This document shows, in pieces, positions 11,401 to 24,161 of a DNA stretch of 64,000 nt. The stretch spans positions 744,001 to 808,000 of the forward strand of contig PSQN01000012.1 in assembly GCA_002989075.1 (NCBI GenBank), read 5' to 3'. This DNA is from Arthonia radiata (taxonomy: Eukaryota > Ascomycota > Arthoniomycetes > Arthoniales > Arthoniaceae). The first letter of the stretch is position 1, and every line of letters starts with the position of its first letter. Below the pieces are notes generated by a model, which searched no databases, was not told where the DNA came from, and was given only the letters and a program-made list of their open reading frames with translations. Both the position numbers and the translations under genes were made by a program.

Positions 11401-13071
11401 TAGGCTCTACCGCAGGCAATGCAGACAACGCTCGATGTCGTCTCCGGGACATCTAAACGGACGCTTTCGCATGATAGATCGCCCAGTAGCTCGAACACGC
11501 GGATTTGTTGAGCCGTTGTGAGGTCGTTGAACGTACTGACGGCGTTTGTGATACTGCGTTGGTGCCAGCTTCCCAGGAGACTATCAAGTTGCATAAGAAT
11601 AGCATGACACTTTGAGTCAACAAGCACGAGCGACTGTTCCTCCTGTCGTCTGGCCCGTTTGAAGGGACGTTGCTCATCCTGGACCCCTCCGCGCACGGAG
11701 TCTTCTGCTATCTTCTCGGAAAGCTTGAGCAGCTGTTGATAAATGCCTTGCTCATCTTGTCCGGTGAAATCAACCAAGGCTAACCTGTCCTGAGCTTGCA
11801 CAGATACAAAAGCGTGCGCGAGAGCCTTTGGCAGGTCAAGCAGCCGCTCATTGCAGTCTGGCGACGCTTGTGACTTCTGAAATAGTTGCACAACGGTTGC
11901 TCTTAACTTAGAGATACGTTCTTGTGTCCAGATTTTGCTTTCAATCTGCATAAGAACGATGAGTGCCTTGAAGATGCTGTCCGAGAATCGTTCGTCAATG
12001 ACGTTGAAGATCTCAATGAAAGATTTTAAGCACCCGAACAAAGTATCAGCGCCTTTGCGGCGGATAATAGTGCCGGCTTTCAACAGGGCAAGCGTGTTCG
12101 TGGTTCTTCTGATACTATCAAGCAGATTGACGACGGCACCTACTGGTACTGAGACCGACGTACCGTTGGCAAACATGGGGTATATCGTCTGCCAGAGAGT
12201 ATGAAGCTGCGTCAAGGCCCATTGCGTCGAGGCGGTCGAAGTTGAGGCAAGATCAGGTGCTGACACGCCAGCATCGCAGACTGTCTCGGCAAACACACAT
12301 GCGATGTCGATGGCGTGCTCAACGTCCTTCACAGGCACGTGCTTGCCTCTTGGTACTGCCACAGACTGATGATCTGGCCTCGGGAGAATCTGTGACATCA
12401 AGGGGGAGGGGAAGCTCAGGCCGATTCTATTCGTTTTTCCATGCGAATCAGACGTGTTGGAGACCTGATCATAGATGTCTGCTTGATCAGTGCCGTTGGT
12501 TGCAGTGTAGCATCATATTCAGGAACTTACCCTTGTATGCTAATTGCAAGACTTGTCTCCAGATGTGATAATGGTTCCAACATCCAGGTGCTCTCAACAA
12601 AATTCGATTTACGCTGCGCAAAAAATAACGGCAGTTGCTCCGCAAGTCATCGTTCGACATGAGCAACGCAATCTTGGATAGCAGATGCCAACAGGGAACG
12701 TCTTCAACGTCGGAAGCCTTCGCATATCGAAGAAGAGCCTCTGGAGTTCTCTTCAAGGCGATCTCGATGACTTCCAGACATGAAACAATCTGCTCATAAG
12801 AGTCTTCCTTTCTCAGAAACGGGTCTCGAGTACTCAGACCAGCCTCGACTACGACGATGATGAGCTTCTGATTTCCAGCTGGGTCAACCTCAACCGCATT
12901 TGGCGAAGCACGAATCTCATTGAGTAGCTGTCTGAACGTCGAGCTGTCAGGTTGCACGCTAGTTTTATGATGATGCTCTACGAGTTGAGCAGCTAGCGTT
13001 GAGGGAGGCAGGGCTCCATCCCCACCTTGCGAATTGCGATCATGGCCATTGGCAGTGGAGACTCGCTTCAT
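5473..13071 (-). CDS. uvsB: ATR/Mec1/Rad3/UvsB DNA-damage checkpoint kinase
   Basis: This is a PIKK-family Ser/Thr kinase that senses RPA-coated single-stranded DNA and signals replication stress in the nucleus. Four exons fit without a break: 13071-12531, 12478-10419, 10368-10123 and 10071-5473. The introns are 52, 50 and 51 nt, with GTAAGT/GTGAGC/GTATGC donors and CTGAT, TACTAAC and TACTGAT branch sites. The product is about 2481 aa, the usual size. The N-terminal two thirds are helical HEAT/FAT repeats. The kinase catalytic loop (LGLGDRHGEN, about residue 2310) and metal-binding HVDFN (about 2330) are intact, and the C-terminal FATC ends MYIGWCAFL, very close to Mec1 and ATR ends. The ATR identity rests on this end, the length and the N-terminal layout. 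The start codon is close to the AT-rich island. Confidence 0.93.
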
Positions 13072-13168
13072 GGCTCATGATGGAAAATGATCAACGGCAT
13101 GTGATGACTTTGGACGACAGAACAGACCCTGGCACGATATATCCATATCTCCATTTTTCGGACGGGTT

Positions 13169-13174
13169 GACGCG
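13169..13174. promoter_or_regulatory. Possible MCB box (ACGCGT) upstream of the ATR gene
   Basis: A palindromic ACGCGT lies about 97 bp upstream of the kinase start codon. MBF (Mbp1/Swi6-type) factors bind this motif in yeasts and control genes of DNA replication and repair. A six-base match can occur by chance, so the assignment depends on its position in the short promoter of a checkpoint gene. Confidence 0.35.
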
Positions 13175-13248
13175 TGAAAGTAGTCTCAGTGGCCTCAGCC
13201 GCTCCGAAAATTTTAAGGGTTACTAACCCGTACCAGATATTTAACTAT

Positions 13249-13303
13249 AAATTCCCTATAAATCGCCAATAAAAGGCGTACAAATTTTATATAAATTCTA
13301 TAG
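13249..13303. repeat. Left-edge array of five 11-bp units
   Basis: Five consecutive 11-bp units begin AAATTCCCTAT, AAATCGCCAAT and AAAAGGCGTAC and follow TTAACTAT. They match in order, orientation and phase an array of five units at the right edge of the island (47848-47902), which follows ATAACTAT. The left units are more AT-rich, as expected if they were mutated together with the island. Confidence 0.6.
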
Positions 13304-13590
13304 AAAGATATATATATATACTTAAATAAGTAATTAGCTAATCAATTAGTAGAGTATTTAAGTTTAATTTATAGTAATTTTAATAGTTAGTTTCATTTTT
13401 ATTAATAAATTATTAATACTTATTTATTTTTAGCTTTAATAAGGTTAATCTTTAACTACATTATATTAAAAAACTAATAATATCATACTTTAAAGCTAAA
13501 ATTTATAATTTAAATATACTTTTTAGAATTTTTTTATACTTAGTACTTTTTATAAATAAAGTATTTATATAAACAAAGTTTAACTAATAG
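13304..13590. other. AT-rich relic sequence left of Gypsy A
   Basis: Extremely AT-rich sequence with no gene. It belongs to the oldest layer of the island, into which Gypsy A inserted. No family signal can be read. Confidence 0.5.
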
Positions 13591-14040
13591 TGTAACGCCG
13601 GTCGCTGGAAGAACTGAACTAAGGCTTACTTATCTTATATGCTTATCGACCTTAGTAGTGGGTATCTTGTATACTAGAGACTAAAAGGTAGGAGAGGCGA
13701 GATAGATTATAAAAGATAAGAGAAGCTTAACTAAAGTAGATAGAAGATAAAGTACGTTACTTAAATATAGTTAAAAAACTTATATTTAAATATTAAATTA
13801 ATAGACTAAAGTTTATTTTTAGATTAACTATTAGTTTAGCTATATAGTTTAAGATACAAAGATATATTTCTCTATATTTAATAGTTTTAATAGTTTTTTT
13901 ATCGCGTAGTTAAAATTCTATTATAATATAGCAACGTCGCTAACGTCGCTATATCGAAGTTATTAAATATACTATATAATACTTTAATAAGACTAGCTAC
14001 GCTTAGCTTTATATTAGTTTAATATAGTAAAATTGTAATA
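13591..14040 (-). repeat. Gypsy A 3' LTR
   Basis: About 450 bp, matching the other Gypsy LTRs of the window in inverted orientation. It starts TGTAACGCCGG and contains the conserved inverted repeat seen in all Gypsy LTRs here (near 13924-13955). Confidence 0.85.
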
Positions 14041-14545
14041 CAAGGTCTCCTCTTTAAGACTAGTTATTCTTAACGGCTCTAAAGACATTAAAACCTTGTT
14101 GTTACTCTATAGTAGATTTAGTTTTGTAAGTCGTTATACTTAAAGTTAAGAAGACTTTTAACGCTAATAAAGCGCTTAAGATTAATACTGTTCTTACTAA
14201 AATTTATAGCCGAGAGATATCTTTATATTTCTGTTGCTTTTATTTAAGTAAAAAGTACGTTCTAAAGTCTAGAAAGATATTGTACTTTATATATATTTAC
14301 AATAAAAAGTTATATAACGTTCGTTCGTTATTAGAGAATAGTTAGTTTCTATTCTACGTTTATTTTTAAATTATTTTTAACTTATTTTAGCTTAAAGTAT
14401 CTATTCTTAGTACTTATAGATATTAAATACCCTTTAGAGGTAACGTAAGCGTTTAGTAAAAGAAAAGAAAGTTATTTATATAACAAAAAGATAGCGCGAA
14501 GCTATTAAAGCGGCGGTTATAAATTTAAAGAAGAAGCTTAAAAAG
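14041..14545 (+). other. Gypsy A 3' region with antisense open reading frame remnant
   Basis: This is the region between the integrase end and the 3' LTR of copy A. On the plus strand, antisense to the element, about 70 codons read open between roughly 14130 and 14343. Near 14455-14545 lies a Lys/Arg/Leu-rich stretch resembling a coiled coil. The same arrangement occurs in copy C (45440-45844). It is treated as a fossil part of the element; no function is assigned. Confidence 0.5.
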
Positions 14546-14550
14546 TTATG

Positions 14551-14743
14551 TAATACATAAACGTCCCGATAGCGAATTAAAACGGAATGTTGCCTATTTG
14601 GGAAGGCTGCGATCCTAGGAGAATATCTTCCCTCTAGTGGACGCATTCCTTTCTGGTCTCCTCAATAATTAGCTTGAACACCAGTAGGGCCTATTTGGGC
14701 CCTTTTTGCCACCTAACTGCTCCCTGCCCTATATCCAGATCAC
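14551..14743. mobile_element. 193-bp insert of normal GC with 8-bp target duplication (MITE- or SINE-like)
   Basis: The insert has clearly higher GC than everything around it and shows no RIP-like decay. It is flanked by AAGTTATG (14543-14550) and AAGTTACG (14744-14751), and the same place in Gypsy C is uninterrupted. Eight-base duplications are typical of hAT elements, but no terminal inverted repeats could be found. A SINE is possible, yet tRNA-type A and B boxes are not convincing. It contains CCTATTTGGG twice. It has no coding capacity. Confidence 0.6.
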
Positions 14744-14942
14744 AAGTTACGCGCTTAAATATAAAATAAAATAAAATAATATATTATTCGAGAAAGAATA
14801 GCTAGCGGCTATATTTAATAGTAATATTGTAAATATACTAAGTAGCTTAAGTATAGATTTTTATAATAATTTATACTTAAAGTTAGGTAATAGGCTACTA
14901 ATATAGTAAGCTAGTTTATTTATAAATAACTTAAGTACTAAC

Positions 14943-15450
14943 TGTTAGAAATTTACCAACTAGCTGGTTAGCCGGAACCCTTAGAAACCCGAAGTATCGG
15001 ATAGATCCTACTAGCTGTCTCGGTCTAGAATAGAACAAGCCTTTTACCTAAAGAGTCGGGCCTAGTAGTCCGAGTCTAAGACAAAAAGAAGCATTGTACA
15101 ATCTATCTTAGATAGCTGGTCTGTAGTCTAAGACAATACAGAATAGACTTAAAGACTAATAGTTTTAAATAAACGGAATTACTGTCTTATATAGTAAATT
15201 ATAGGTTATCTAGCTCCTATTAAAAAGAACAGATATCTAGTAAGTCCTATATAGACCGCTAAACTTAGATATATAAGCTAAAATCTCTCTAGAGAATTTT
15301 AGCTAACAAGACAGACAATATAATAATAGCTTCTCCTTGCTACTAAGTATTGTACCTATATTAAGCTTAAGTATTGTACTAGTCTTAAGCTGGTCTTGTC
15401 TTTCTACTCTTTATAGTAGTATTCTTCTTCTTTCCTATACCTTTTTAACA
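14943..15450 (+). repeat. Copia 1 5' LTR
   Basis: 508 bp, TG...CA ends (TGTTAG ... TTTTTAACA). It matches the 3' LTR at 19849-20356 over its whole length. Confidence 0.9.
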
Positions 15451-18400
15451 GGTTATAAGCTCGGGTTAGCACTAATTTCTTTTAAATTTCCTTTTTAGAA
15501 AATATTTCCCCTATAATACCTATCGGCACCTCCGAACAATTCTATTACTAATCGACTCTAAATTTTTAGCTTAATTTAACTATTAGAACAGAATTTCCTT
15601 TTTTTTTGGAAATCTCTGACTATATATTCGGCTATAGACTCCTCTCATAAGATTCCTAAACTTAAGAGCTCGACTAATTAGAACATTTGGTCGATTCGAA
15701 TGGAGGCCCTTTTAACTAAAAAGGGCTACAGTAATGTTATAATTCCCTTTTCTGGCTATTTAGCTAAAGATATTACCGAAGCTAGCCGCTAGGAACAATC
15801 GACAAGGGCAGCAGTCCTTATTTAACTAACTCTAGAGAACGGTCCTCTTATTTAAATAAAGGGGATTTATAACTCTCTAGAGCTTTGAAATAGCCTAAAA
15901 AGGTTATACGAATCGAAAGATTTTAGTTTTGAGTTTCTAATTTGCAAGAAGCTCTTTAGCACTATACTTAGTAAGGTAAAAAACCTTAAGCTTTATCTTA
16001 CTAAAATTAGGCAATTAACAGATAATTTAGCAACCCAAGGACTAGTACTACCTAACAAGGTGCTAGCTGCCTACGTTCTCTACAATCTAACCCCCGAATA
16101 TAAGCACACGGTAGCTATTATTAGCTAAAGCTATCGGTAAACGACTAGCAATATAAGTCTATAGGACTTATTTATTTAACTTATAAACAAGTCTCGCCGA
16201 ATCTGTAGTAGTACCCCAGCAGAAAAGATTTTTACTGCAATAGATAATAAATTAACGCAAAGAACCGGAGAAAAATTAAAATCTCTAAGTAAAAACTAAG
16301 AAAAATACCCCTTTTGCAATAAAAAGGGGCATAAACCGGCAACCTGTTGGGAAAAATACCCAAATCTCTAGTTAAATTCCAATAAAAGCTCTAAAAACAC
16401 TAATTTTTTAATGTTTTCTGTATATAATTCTAACTTACAAGAAGAACAATACTTTACAGCATTACTAAATAGAGTCAATTACTCTACTAATTCTTAGATC
16501 CTTAATATAAGCTTAATAAGCTATATTTGCTTAAATATTGACCTTCTAACAGATATTCGGCCAACTAACTAAATTATTCGTTGGAAAGAGAGAAAGTTAA
16601 TCCGAGCCTTATAGACAGGCAAAGCAAAACTGTTCTTTAAGAATAAAACAATTGTTCTAAATAAAGTTTTATTTGTTAAGAAATTTAGAATTAACCTTCT
16701 AAGCTTCGATAAGCTTAGAAAGAGAGAAGGTAAGATAACTCTTAACTAAAATAAGCTAAAAGTTAATTGAGCCGGACAACTAACCACCGTAGGGCGGTAT
16801 ATTAACGGCCTAATAGTAATAGAAGCTTAGACTATTAATACAGTCCAATCTCTCTATACTATTTCTTTAAAAACTAACCTTTAGTATCAACAGATAGGAT
16901 ATATAGGCAAAAACGCCTTAAAATAGCTTAAAAAGGTTGCTCTAGAAACAAATTATTTGGAAAAATCGGGAGATAATTGTTGAATTTACTTTAAAGCAAA
17001 GGCAACGGCTAAAGTTAGCTAAAAAACTCTAGACAAATTAGCTAATTATTTAGAAAAAGTTTACTTAAATATTTGTAGGCTAATTGTACCGCAAACCCCT
17101 TCTAAAGGTCAATTATTTACTAGCTTTATAGATAATAAAACCCGATATACGACTACCGAGGTACTATAGTCTAAAGACTAGATTTTTGACGTACTATTTA
17201 CTTATATTATTCAGAAAGAAACGCAGTCCGAGCATCCTTTTAAAAGATTATACTTAAACAACGCAAAAGAATACTAGAAAGGCCGAATAAAACAGCTTCT
17301 AAAACAAAAAAGAGCTATTCTAATAATATCCGTACTATATACCTTTCAGTAAAATAGATAAGCTAAACGCTTTAACCGAACAATTGTTAGTAAAGTTCGA
17401 GCAATACTTTATACCGCCGGGCTACTCTAGATATATTAGAGTAAAGCGCTAAAAGCAGCTACCTATATTTATAATAGGACCCCTTATATCGAATTACTGG
17501 GGTTTATTACCCCGTACGAAGCAAAATACGGTAAAAAACTAGATATTAGTACTATTAAAATCTGAGGCTTAGTTACTTATCTTAAAGAACCTAAACTAAA
17601 AAAACTAGACGTCAGAGCAACTATCTATATTCTAATAGGCTACGGATCAAACTAATATAAGCTCTTAGACTCTAATAGCCGGAAGGTTTACTAAGAAAGA
17701 GACGTCTACGTTCAAAAAAGAAAATTTGTTTGAGACCTACAGAGATCTACGGTCAATCGATTAACCAAGAGTATTTCTAAAGAGCTTAAAGAATAACTAA
17801 AAGTTAAGTTTAAAAACGAGCTAAATCCGACCGCTAAATCTTAAGATAATAGGGAGGTACCTCCCAATAAAGAAGAGAGTTCTCTATATAAGAAACAGTA
17901 TACCCCCCCTATATCTTAACAACTAGCGGACGAATCTAAACAAGAACTATACTAAACTAGAGCTCTAAACGAGTCTAACCTTTCTACCGAGTTAAATTAT
18001 AGAAGTACTGAAGACTCTAGCCGGATAGACACTAATTGCGCCCAGAAAATAGATTTTATATACAAAAACGCCGACAAAAATTGGTTTAACGAGTTCTACA
18101 ATAATCTAAAACAATACGCCAAGCAGGCCTTAGTCGCAGTTACTAAAGAGCTCAATAGCTTAAAAGAAATAAGAGCATCTAAGGATTAACCTTCTTAACT
18201 AAATACAATGCAGTTAAAGCTCAAAGAGCTAGCTAACTAAGAAACCTAAATATTAATTGAGCTGCCGCCGAGTAGAAATACGCTAAAAGAGCGCTAAGTA
18301 CCGAAGATTAAGTATTCTTTAGAGAACAAGTCGATTTTTAAAGCCCACTGGGTAGCCAAGGGCTGTCAGCAAAGACCCGACCTCAATTTTATAGAGACCT

Positions 18401-19848
18401 TTACAAATATAATAAATCTAATTATCTACCGGCTTATACTAGCCTTAGTAGTAGAGAAAGACTAGAAAATAAAGCAATAGAACGTAAAATTAGCTTATTT
18501 TAACGCAAAGTTAGATAAAATTGTCTATATTAAGCAACTAACTGGCCTATCTAACAGAACTAATAAAGTTTGTTGAATAAAGAAGGCCCTTTACGGTCTA
18601 AAACAGGCCGACCGACAGTAGAAAGCCTATCTTCGAGAATTACTAAGGGAAATAGGTTTTAAACCTCTAGTATCTAATTAGTCGGTTTATATTTAAAGAA
18701 CTAGAAAGTAGGCAATTTTAATTGTCTATATAGACAATATATTAGCTGTATCTAATTCTACCGAAACAATCTCTAGAATCTATTAGAAACTAAATAAGAC
18801 TCTTACGGTTAAGAACTTAGAAGACGTTAGTAAGTTTCTAGGAATTAAAATTATTCGAGATCGCCCAGCGAAAACAATTTGTCTAGACTAGTCGACTTAT
18901 TTGGCTAAAATTTTAACCAAATACTTGAAGAAAAACGGCCGAATGCCCGGAAAAATACTGCAACCCGTTGGCTCAAAATTGACATTGAATCCTAATTAAG
19001 CTAGTAGTGCCAATATTTCTAATTATTAGCAACAAATTAGATCGATTTTGTATCTAATAACGAAGACAAGACCCGATATTGCCTTTATAACTAGTCTACT
19101 AGCCCGATATATATCGAATCCTAGCAAGAAGCACTAAAGAGTTTTAAGTAGCCTTTAGGCTTACTTAGATAAAACTTCTAACCTTGGCCTTTACTATAAA
19201 TCTTCCTTAATAGACGGTATAACCGGCTATTATAACGCAGATTGAGGGGGGGACCTCGGTACTAGGAGATCGACTACCGGCTATATCTTTCTACTTAGAA
19301 ACAGAGCTCTTAGCTAGAATTTAAAGCTATAAAAAACGGTCGCCTTAAGCTCTTATAAGGCCAAATATATAATCCTTAAAGAAGCTATAAAGGAACAGTT
19401 ATTTATTCGATCAATTACTATTAAACTGTCCGGAATTTTTAAAGAAAATTCGATTACTACCGTTTTAGCGAGTACTTTTAAAAAGTCTGCGGATAAAAAG
19501 ACTCGGCAAGCTTTAACGCACCAGGCAAGTATATATTTGCCCAGGCAAGCCGGTTAAATTAGACCGAAGACCCCAGTTTTGCTGGTAAAACTGTTACTTA
19601 CCGACAGCAATTTAACAAAAGAACTTACAAAAAACTCTACCTTCTAAGCTAAATCTAAGCATATTGATATACAGTATTACTATGTTAGAGAAAACGTTTA
19701 GGCAGGCCAAACAGAGCTTAAATACGTTTCTATAAAGAAACAATTAGCAGACAGTTTAATAAAACCGATCGACTTAACTAAAATACTAACGTTTAGAGCT
19801 TAAATTAGCTTATAATCCAGCTAAAATAACTAGTCGATTAAGAGAGTG

Positions 19849-20356
19849 TATTGAAAATTAATTAACTAGCTAGTTAGTCGGAACCCCTAGGGACCTAGAG
19901 TATTGGACAGGTTCTATTAGCTGTCTCGGTCTAAAATAGAACAAGCCTTTTATCTAAAGGGTCGGGCCTAGTAGCCCGAATTTAGGACAAAAAGAAGCAT
20001 TGTACGATCCTAACTAGACAGCTAGCCTATAGTCTAAGACAATATAGAATAGACTTAGAAACTAATAGTTTTAAATAGACAGAATTACTGTCTTATACAG
20101 TAAGTTACAGGTTATCTAGCTTCTATTAAAAAGAATAGATATCTAGTAAGTCCTATATAGACCGCTAAACTTAGATATATAAGCTAAGATCTCTCTAGAG
20201 AATTTTAGCTAACAAGACAGACAATATAATAACAGCTTCTCCTTGCTACTAAGTATTGCACCTGTATTAAGTCTAAGTATTGTACTAGTCTTAAGCTAGT
20301 CTCGTCTTTCTACTCTTTATAGTAGTATCCTTCTTCTTTCCTGTACCTTTTTAACA
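19849..20356 (+). repeat. Copia 1 3' LTR
   Basis: 508 bp, the same length as the 5' LTR, preceded by a purine tract (AAGAGAG). Differences from the 5' LTR are mostly C/T and G/A. Confidence 0.9.
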
Positions 20357-23300
20357 CTAACGGAGCGTACTAGATAGTAAATTAGAGTATTAGTACTGCT
20401 ACAACCAATTAGTATTTTAGTTTTAATATCGTTAAATAGTATCTCTATAGTTAGTTAGGTTTTATTCTAGTTTCTATTAATTTTTGTGTTTAAAGTATTC
20501 TTTCTATTTTATAAGATACTGTTGTTTACCTCGGTATTGTCTATAGGCTCGAATTATTTTAACCTTATACTTAGGTTCTTAGTTGTTAGAAAGAATTTCT
20601 AGGTTAGATCGTTCTGCTTCTTAGAAGTAGGCTAATTTTAACAGCGCTATATAGAATATAAAATATATTCTTATCGTCTTCAGGAGTTTTAGTTTAAATG
20701 TTATAGATCTTAATCGCTATAAGATTTTAAACGGTTCTATTTTAGTATAGTCGAGTTTCTTGCTTAGTCTAATAGTTCTTATATTTTTTATAAGTAAGTA
20801 AGCTCTTTCCCCCTCTTTTATGCTCGTATTTAGGGTAGTTTTTAACTTATTATACTATTTTCTTGTTTATTTGTTAATAAACTCGCTGTCCGACTTTAAC
20901 TACTAGTACAGGGTTTTTATGCTTGTAGCTATTCGCGTAGCTAACTCGTTTTCTGTAGTATTTTGTAGTTATCTTCTTTAAAGAGGGTAATAGCTATATA
21001 AGACATAGAACGGAGTTATTTTAATTATATTGTTTTTTGTATTATTGTACGTAGCTTGTACTACTGGTAGTAGTTGTATCTAGTCGTTCTACTAATAGTT
21101 AATATATGCTCAGAGATACTGTTTTAGTGTTTAATTTGTTCATTCTATCTGTTTATCTGTTTGTAAATAGAATAACGTAGATATCTTTTATTTTGTCTCT
21201 AGTTATTATATTAGGGATGTCTAAAATCGTAAGACAAATTTTTAGTCTCTGTCTAAGATAATTCTTTGTGGTTAACTATAGTTCGTTAGTATAATTCGAA
21301 GGAATGTATATACTAATTGTTCTAAATTGCTAACTTCCTTGTAAGATACAAAGTACGCGTACTTTGTTAGTTTGTTGCATATAACGAGAATAGCGTTGTA
21401 AGCTATTTCTGTAAGTAGATTCTTGAATATTGGTAGCTTAGTAATAAATCTAGTAAGATCGTATGCTATAGCCTTTTAGGTGTCTTTAGCGGCTATAGTT
21501 TACTATATAGTAAATACCTTGGGTGCTTCGTTTTTACGTATACGTCGTATTCTCGGATATAATTCTTAACGTAGTGTTGGATTCTCGGGATATAGTAGGT
21601 TCTTATAATCTTTTCTATAGTGTTGTTAATACCTTTGTGTCCTTTTGTTGGGTTATTGTGAAAGTTACTGATAATATGTCGGATTAGATTCCTCGGAACA
21701 TAGATTTTGCCTTAGAATTCGTAATAGCCCTTGTTATTCTTAGTTAGCTCTAAGTGTCGTTTCTTGTTTACCTAGTAGGTTTTAGAGTCGTTTAGGATGT
21801 CCGGAATTCAGCTGTCTAGTTTAATAACAAACTCGATTATTATAGCCAACTAATTGTATTTAATCTCGTTATTGTGTTCTTAGAATATTGTGTGCTTAAT
21901 ATGTTTCTTATTATTAAGATAATCGGAACGTCGGCTTAGAGCGTCGGCTCTATCGTTCTCGGAACCCTTTTTATAAGTAATAATAAAGTCGTATGAAGCT
22001 ATAGTTTCTAACTATCTAACTTATCTATAGTTTAGTTTCTTTATCGTTATAAAGTAAGTTAGATTCTTATAGTTTATATATACTATAATTATATAGTTCG
22101 CTTCTTATAGGTAAGCTTGCTTTTTCTCGAATACTGTTATAATAGCTAAGAGCTCTTTATTGTAAATATTATAATTTTGTTCTATAAGTAATATTTTTCT
22201 TAAGTAGAAAGCTACTGGTCTAAGCTTTCTTTCCTTATTGTTTTAACTTATATATACTTTAATTGTATAGTCTAACGCGTCTGTTTTTATAATAATTGGT
22301 AGGTTAGAGTTAAATATTGCTAGTACAGGTTCGATCTTAAAAGCTTCCTTAAGCTCTTTAAATACTAATTGTTTCTTCTATATCTAGAAGAATTCTATCG
22401 ATTATTTTATCTGTTAAGACAGCGGTGCTATAATTCGGCTAAAGCTAGATATTTATTGCCTATAGTAGTTAACAAAGCTAAGAAACTATTGTAATTGTTT
22501 TATATTTTTTAGTGTTAGCTAGGTTAGAACAGATTAGATCTTTAAATCTTCTATTTAAAGACTGTACTCGGTAATTATAAATCTAAGAAATTTAATAGAT
22601 TGTTGATAGAACTAGATTTTCTTGATATTAATTTATAAATTGGTACGCGCTAATCTTTCTAATACCTTCTTAATATGTTTTTTATATTCTTCTAGTATAC
22701 GGCTATATACTAGGATATCGTTTAAATAAGCAGTTATAAATATATTTAGGTAATTACTAAGTATATTGTTAATTAGTTTTTAAAATAATACTAGTGCGTT
22801 TACTAGTCCGAAGGGTATAACGCAATACTTAAAAAGTCTGTATCTAGTATAAAAGGCTGTTTTCTATTCTTTATCTTTCTTTATATAGATTAGGTTGTAG
22901 GCTTCTTATAAGTTAAACTTAGTAAACTATTGCGCGTTATACAGTCGGTCTATAATTTTGTCGATATGTAGTAGTAGATATTAGTTTTTAATAGTTACTC
23001 TGTTTAATTGTCTATAGTCTACGTAGAGTTGTAGTTTGCTATTCTTTTTTAGTACAAAGAGTATTAAATATCCGGCCGGTAATATTAATTTTCGGATAAA
23101 TTCTTTCCTAAGGTTTTTATTAAGATAGTCGCGGAGCGCTTAATTTTCTGCTTCTAATAGAGAGTATATTAAACTAAATATTAGCGTTTTACCTTCTTAT
23201 AAAGGTATTGTATAATCTTATAGTTTGTATTTTAGAAGAGCTAAGTTTAGCTCAGCTTTCTTAAATAAGTGTCAGAATTAATTATATTTCTTAGGTATTT

Positions 23301-24161
23301 TAGTAATTAACTGAGTACTTGTTGTCGTATAAAATCGTTGATGTACAGTTGTCTCTTGTTTATACTTATATATAGTTAGCTATAGATAAGATATTACGTT
23401 AGACTTCTCTTATAGAATATCTAAGTGTCGGAGTATAGTAGTACTAATCCGCGTAAGTTCTTTATTGCGCTCTTTATTCTTACTACTAAAAATAGCTTAT
23501 AGAGTATTTATTCTGTAGAACGACTCTTGTTTAGAGTACTTATACCTAGTAAAGAGGAGTTTTTTAGTTCTCTAATCTACTTCTAGGTTATATTATTGTA
23601 ACTAAGGTATACTTAGTATAGCGTAGTACTAGTTAATATCTACAATATTATAAGTAATTTTTTTTAATAGTTCTCGATAGTTATATTTATTAATAAAGTT
23701 TTGTAATTTACTCTTCTTTCTATCCTTAGAATCTAAACAGTATATAAAATAATTTCTTCTTTTATATTTATATTTAGTACTTCTTAACGCAGCGTATTAA
23801 AATAAAGTTGCTTATTACATTTAAATTGATCATTATTTTAATGTTTCTATTGTTTATTGTTACTTAAATATATAGATATATTTTATAGGTAGCTAAGCTT
23901 ATATAGAGCTAAATTTTTAAAAGGTTTAACTGTTAGATAGACCGGTACTACTACCCTTAGAGTAGTTAGTTTAGTCTTTTCTTTATTAATTATATACGTT
24001 CTAGAGTATCTTTAATACTAAAACCTATTGTCAGTTAATTTACTATAGAAATTCCTATATAAAGTATTTTAGTACTACTTTTATTATAACGTTTAGTTTG
24101 TTATTTACAATCTCTGCTTTAATTATACAACTATTACTAGTTAAAACTCGTTATATCTGTA

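Larger units (their letters stand above)
14943..20356 (+). mobile_element. Copia (Ty1-like) LTR element copy 1
   Basis: A fossil Ty1/Copia element of 5414 bp, flanked by the 5-bp duplication CTAAC (14938-14942 and 20357-20361) inside the 3' region of Gypsy A. Its LTRs are 508 bp each. Parts in order: gag with a zinc-knuckle region (about 15640-16380), protease and integrase (about 16400-17700), reverse transcriptase (about 18240-18960, with the YGLKQA-type motif) and RNase H (about 19230-19800). The sequence just after the 5' LTR, GGTTATAAGC, resembles a primer site for the anticodon half of initiator Met tRNA. It is broken at dozens of places by RIP-type changes and is more decayed than Copia 2. 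Confidence 0.92.

Noticed and set aside
13201-13235. GGGTTACTAACCC palindrome at the left border as a telomere-derived sequence
   Set aside because: Only one pair of TTAGGG-like units is present and there is no tandem telomeric repeat.
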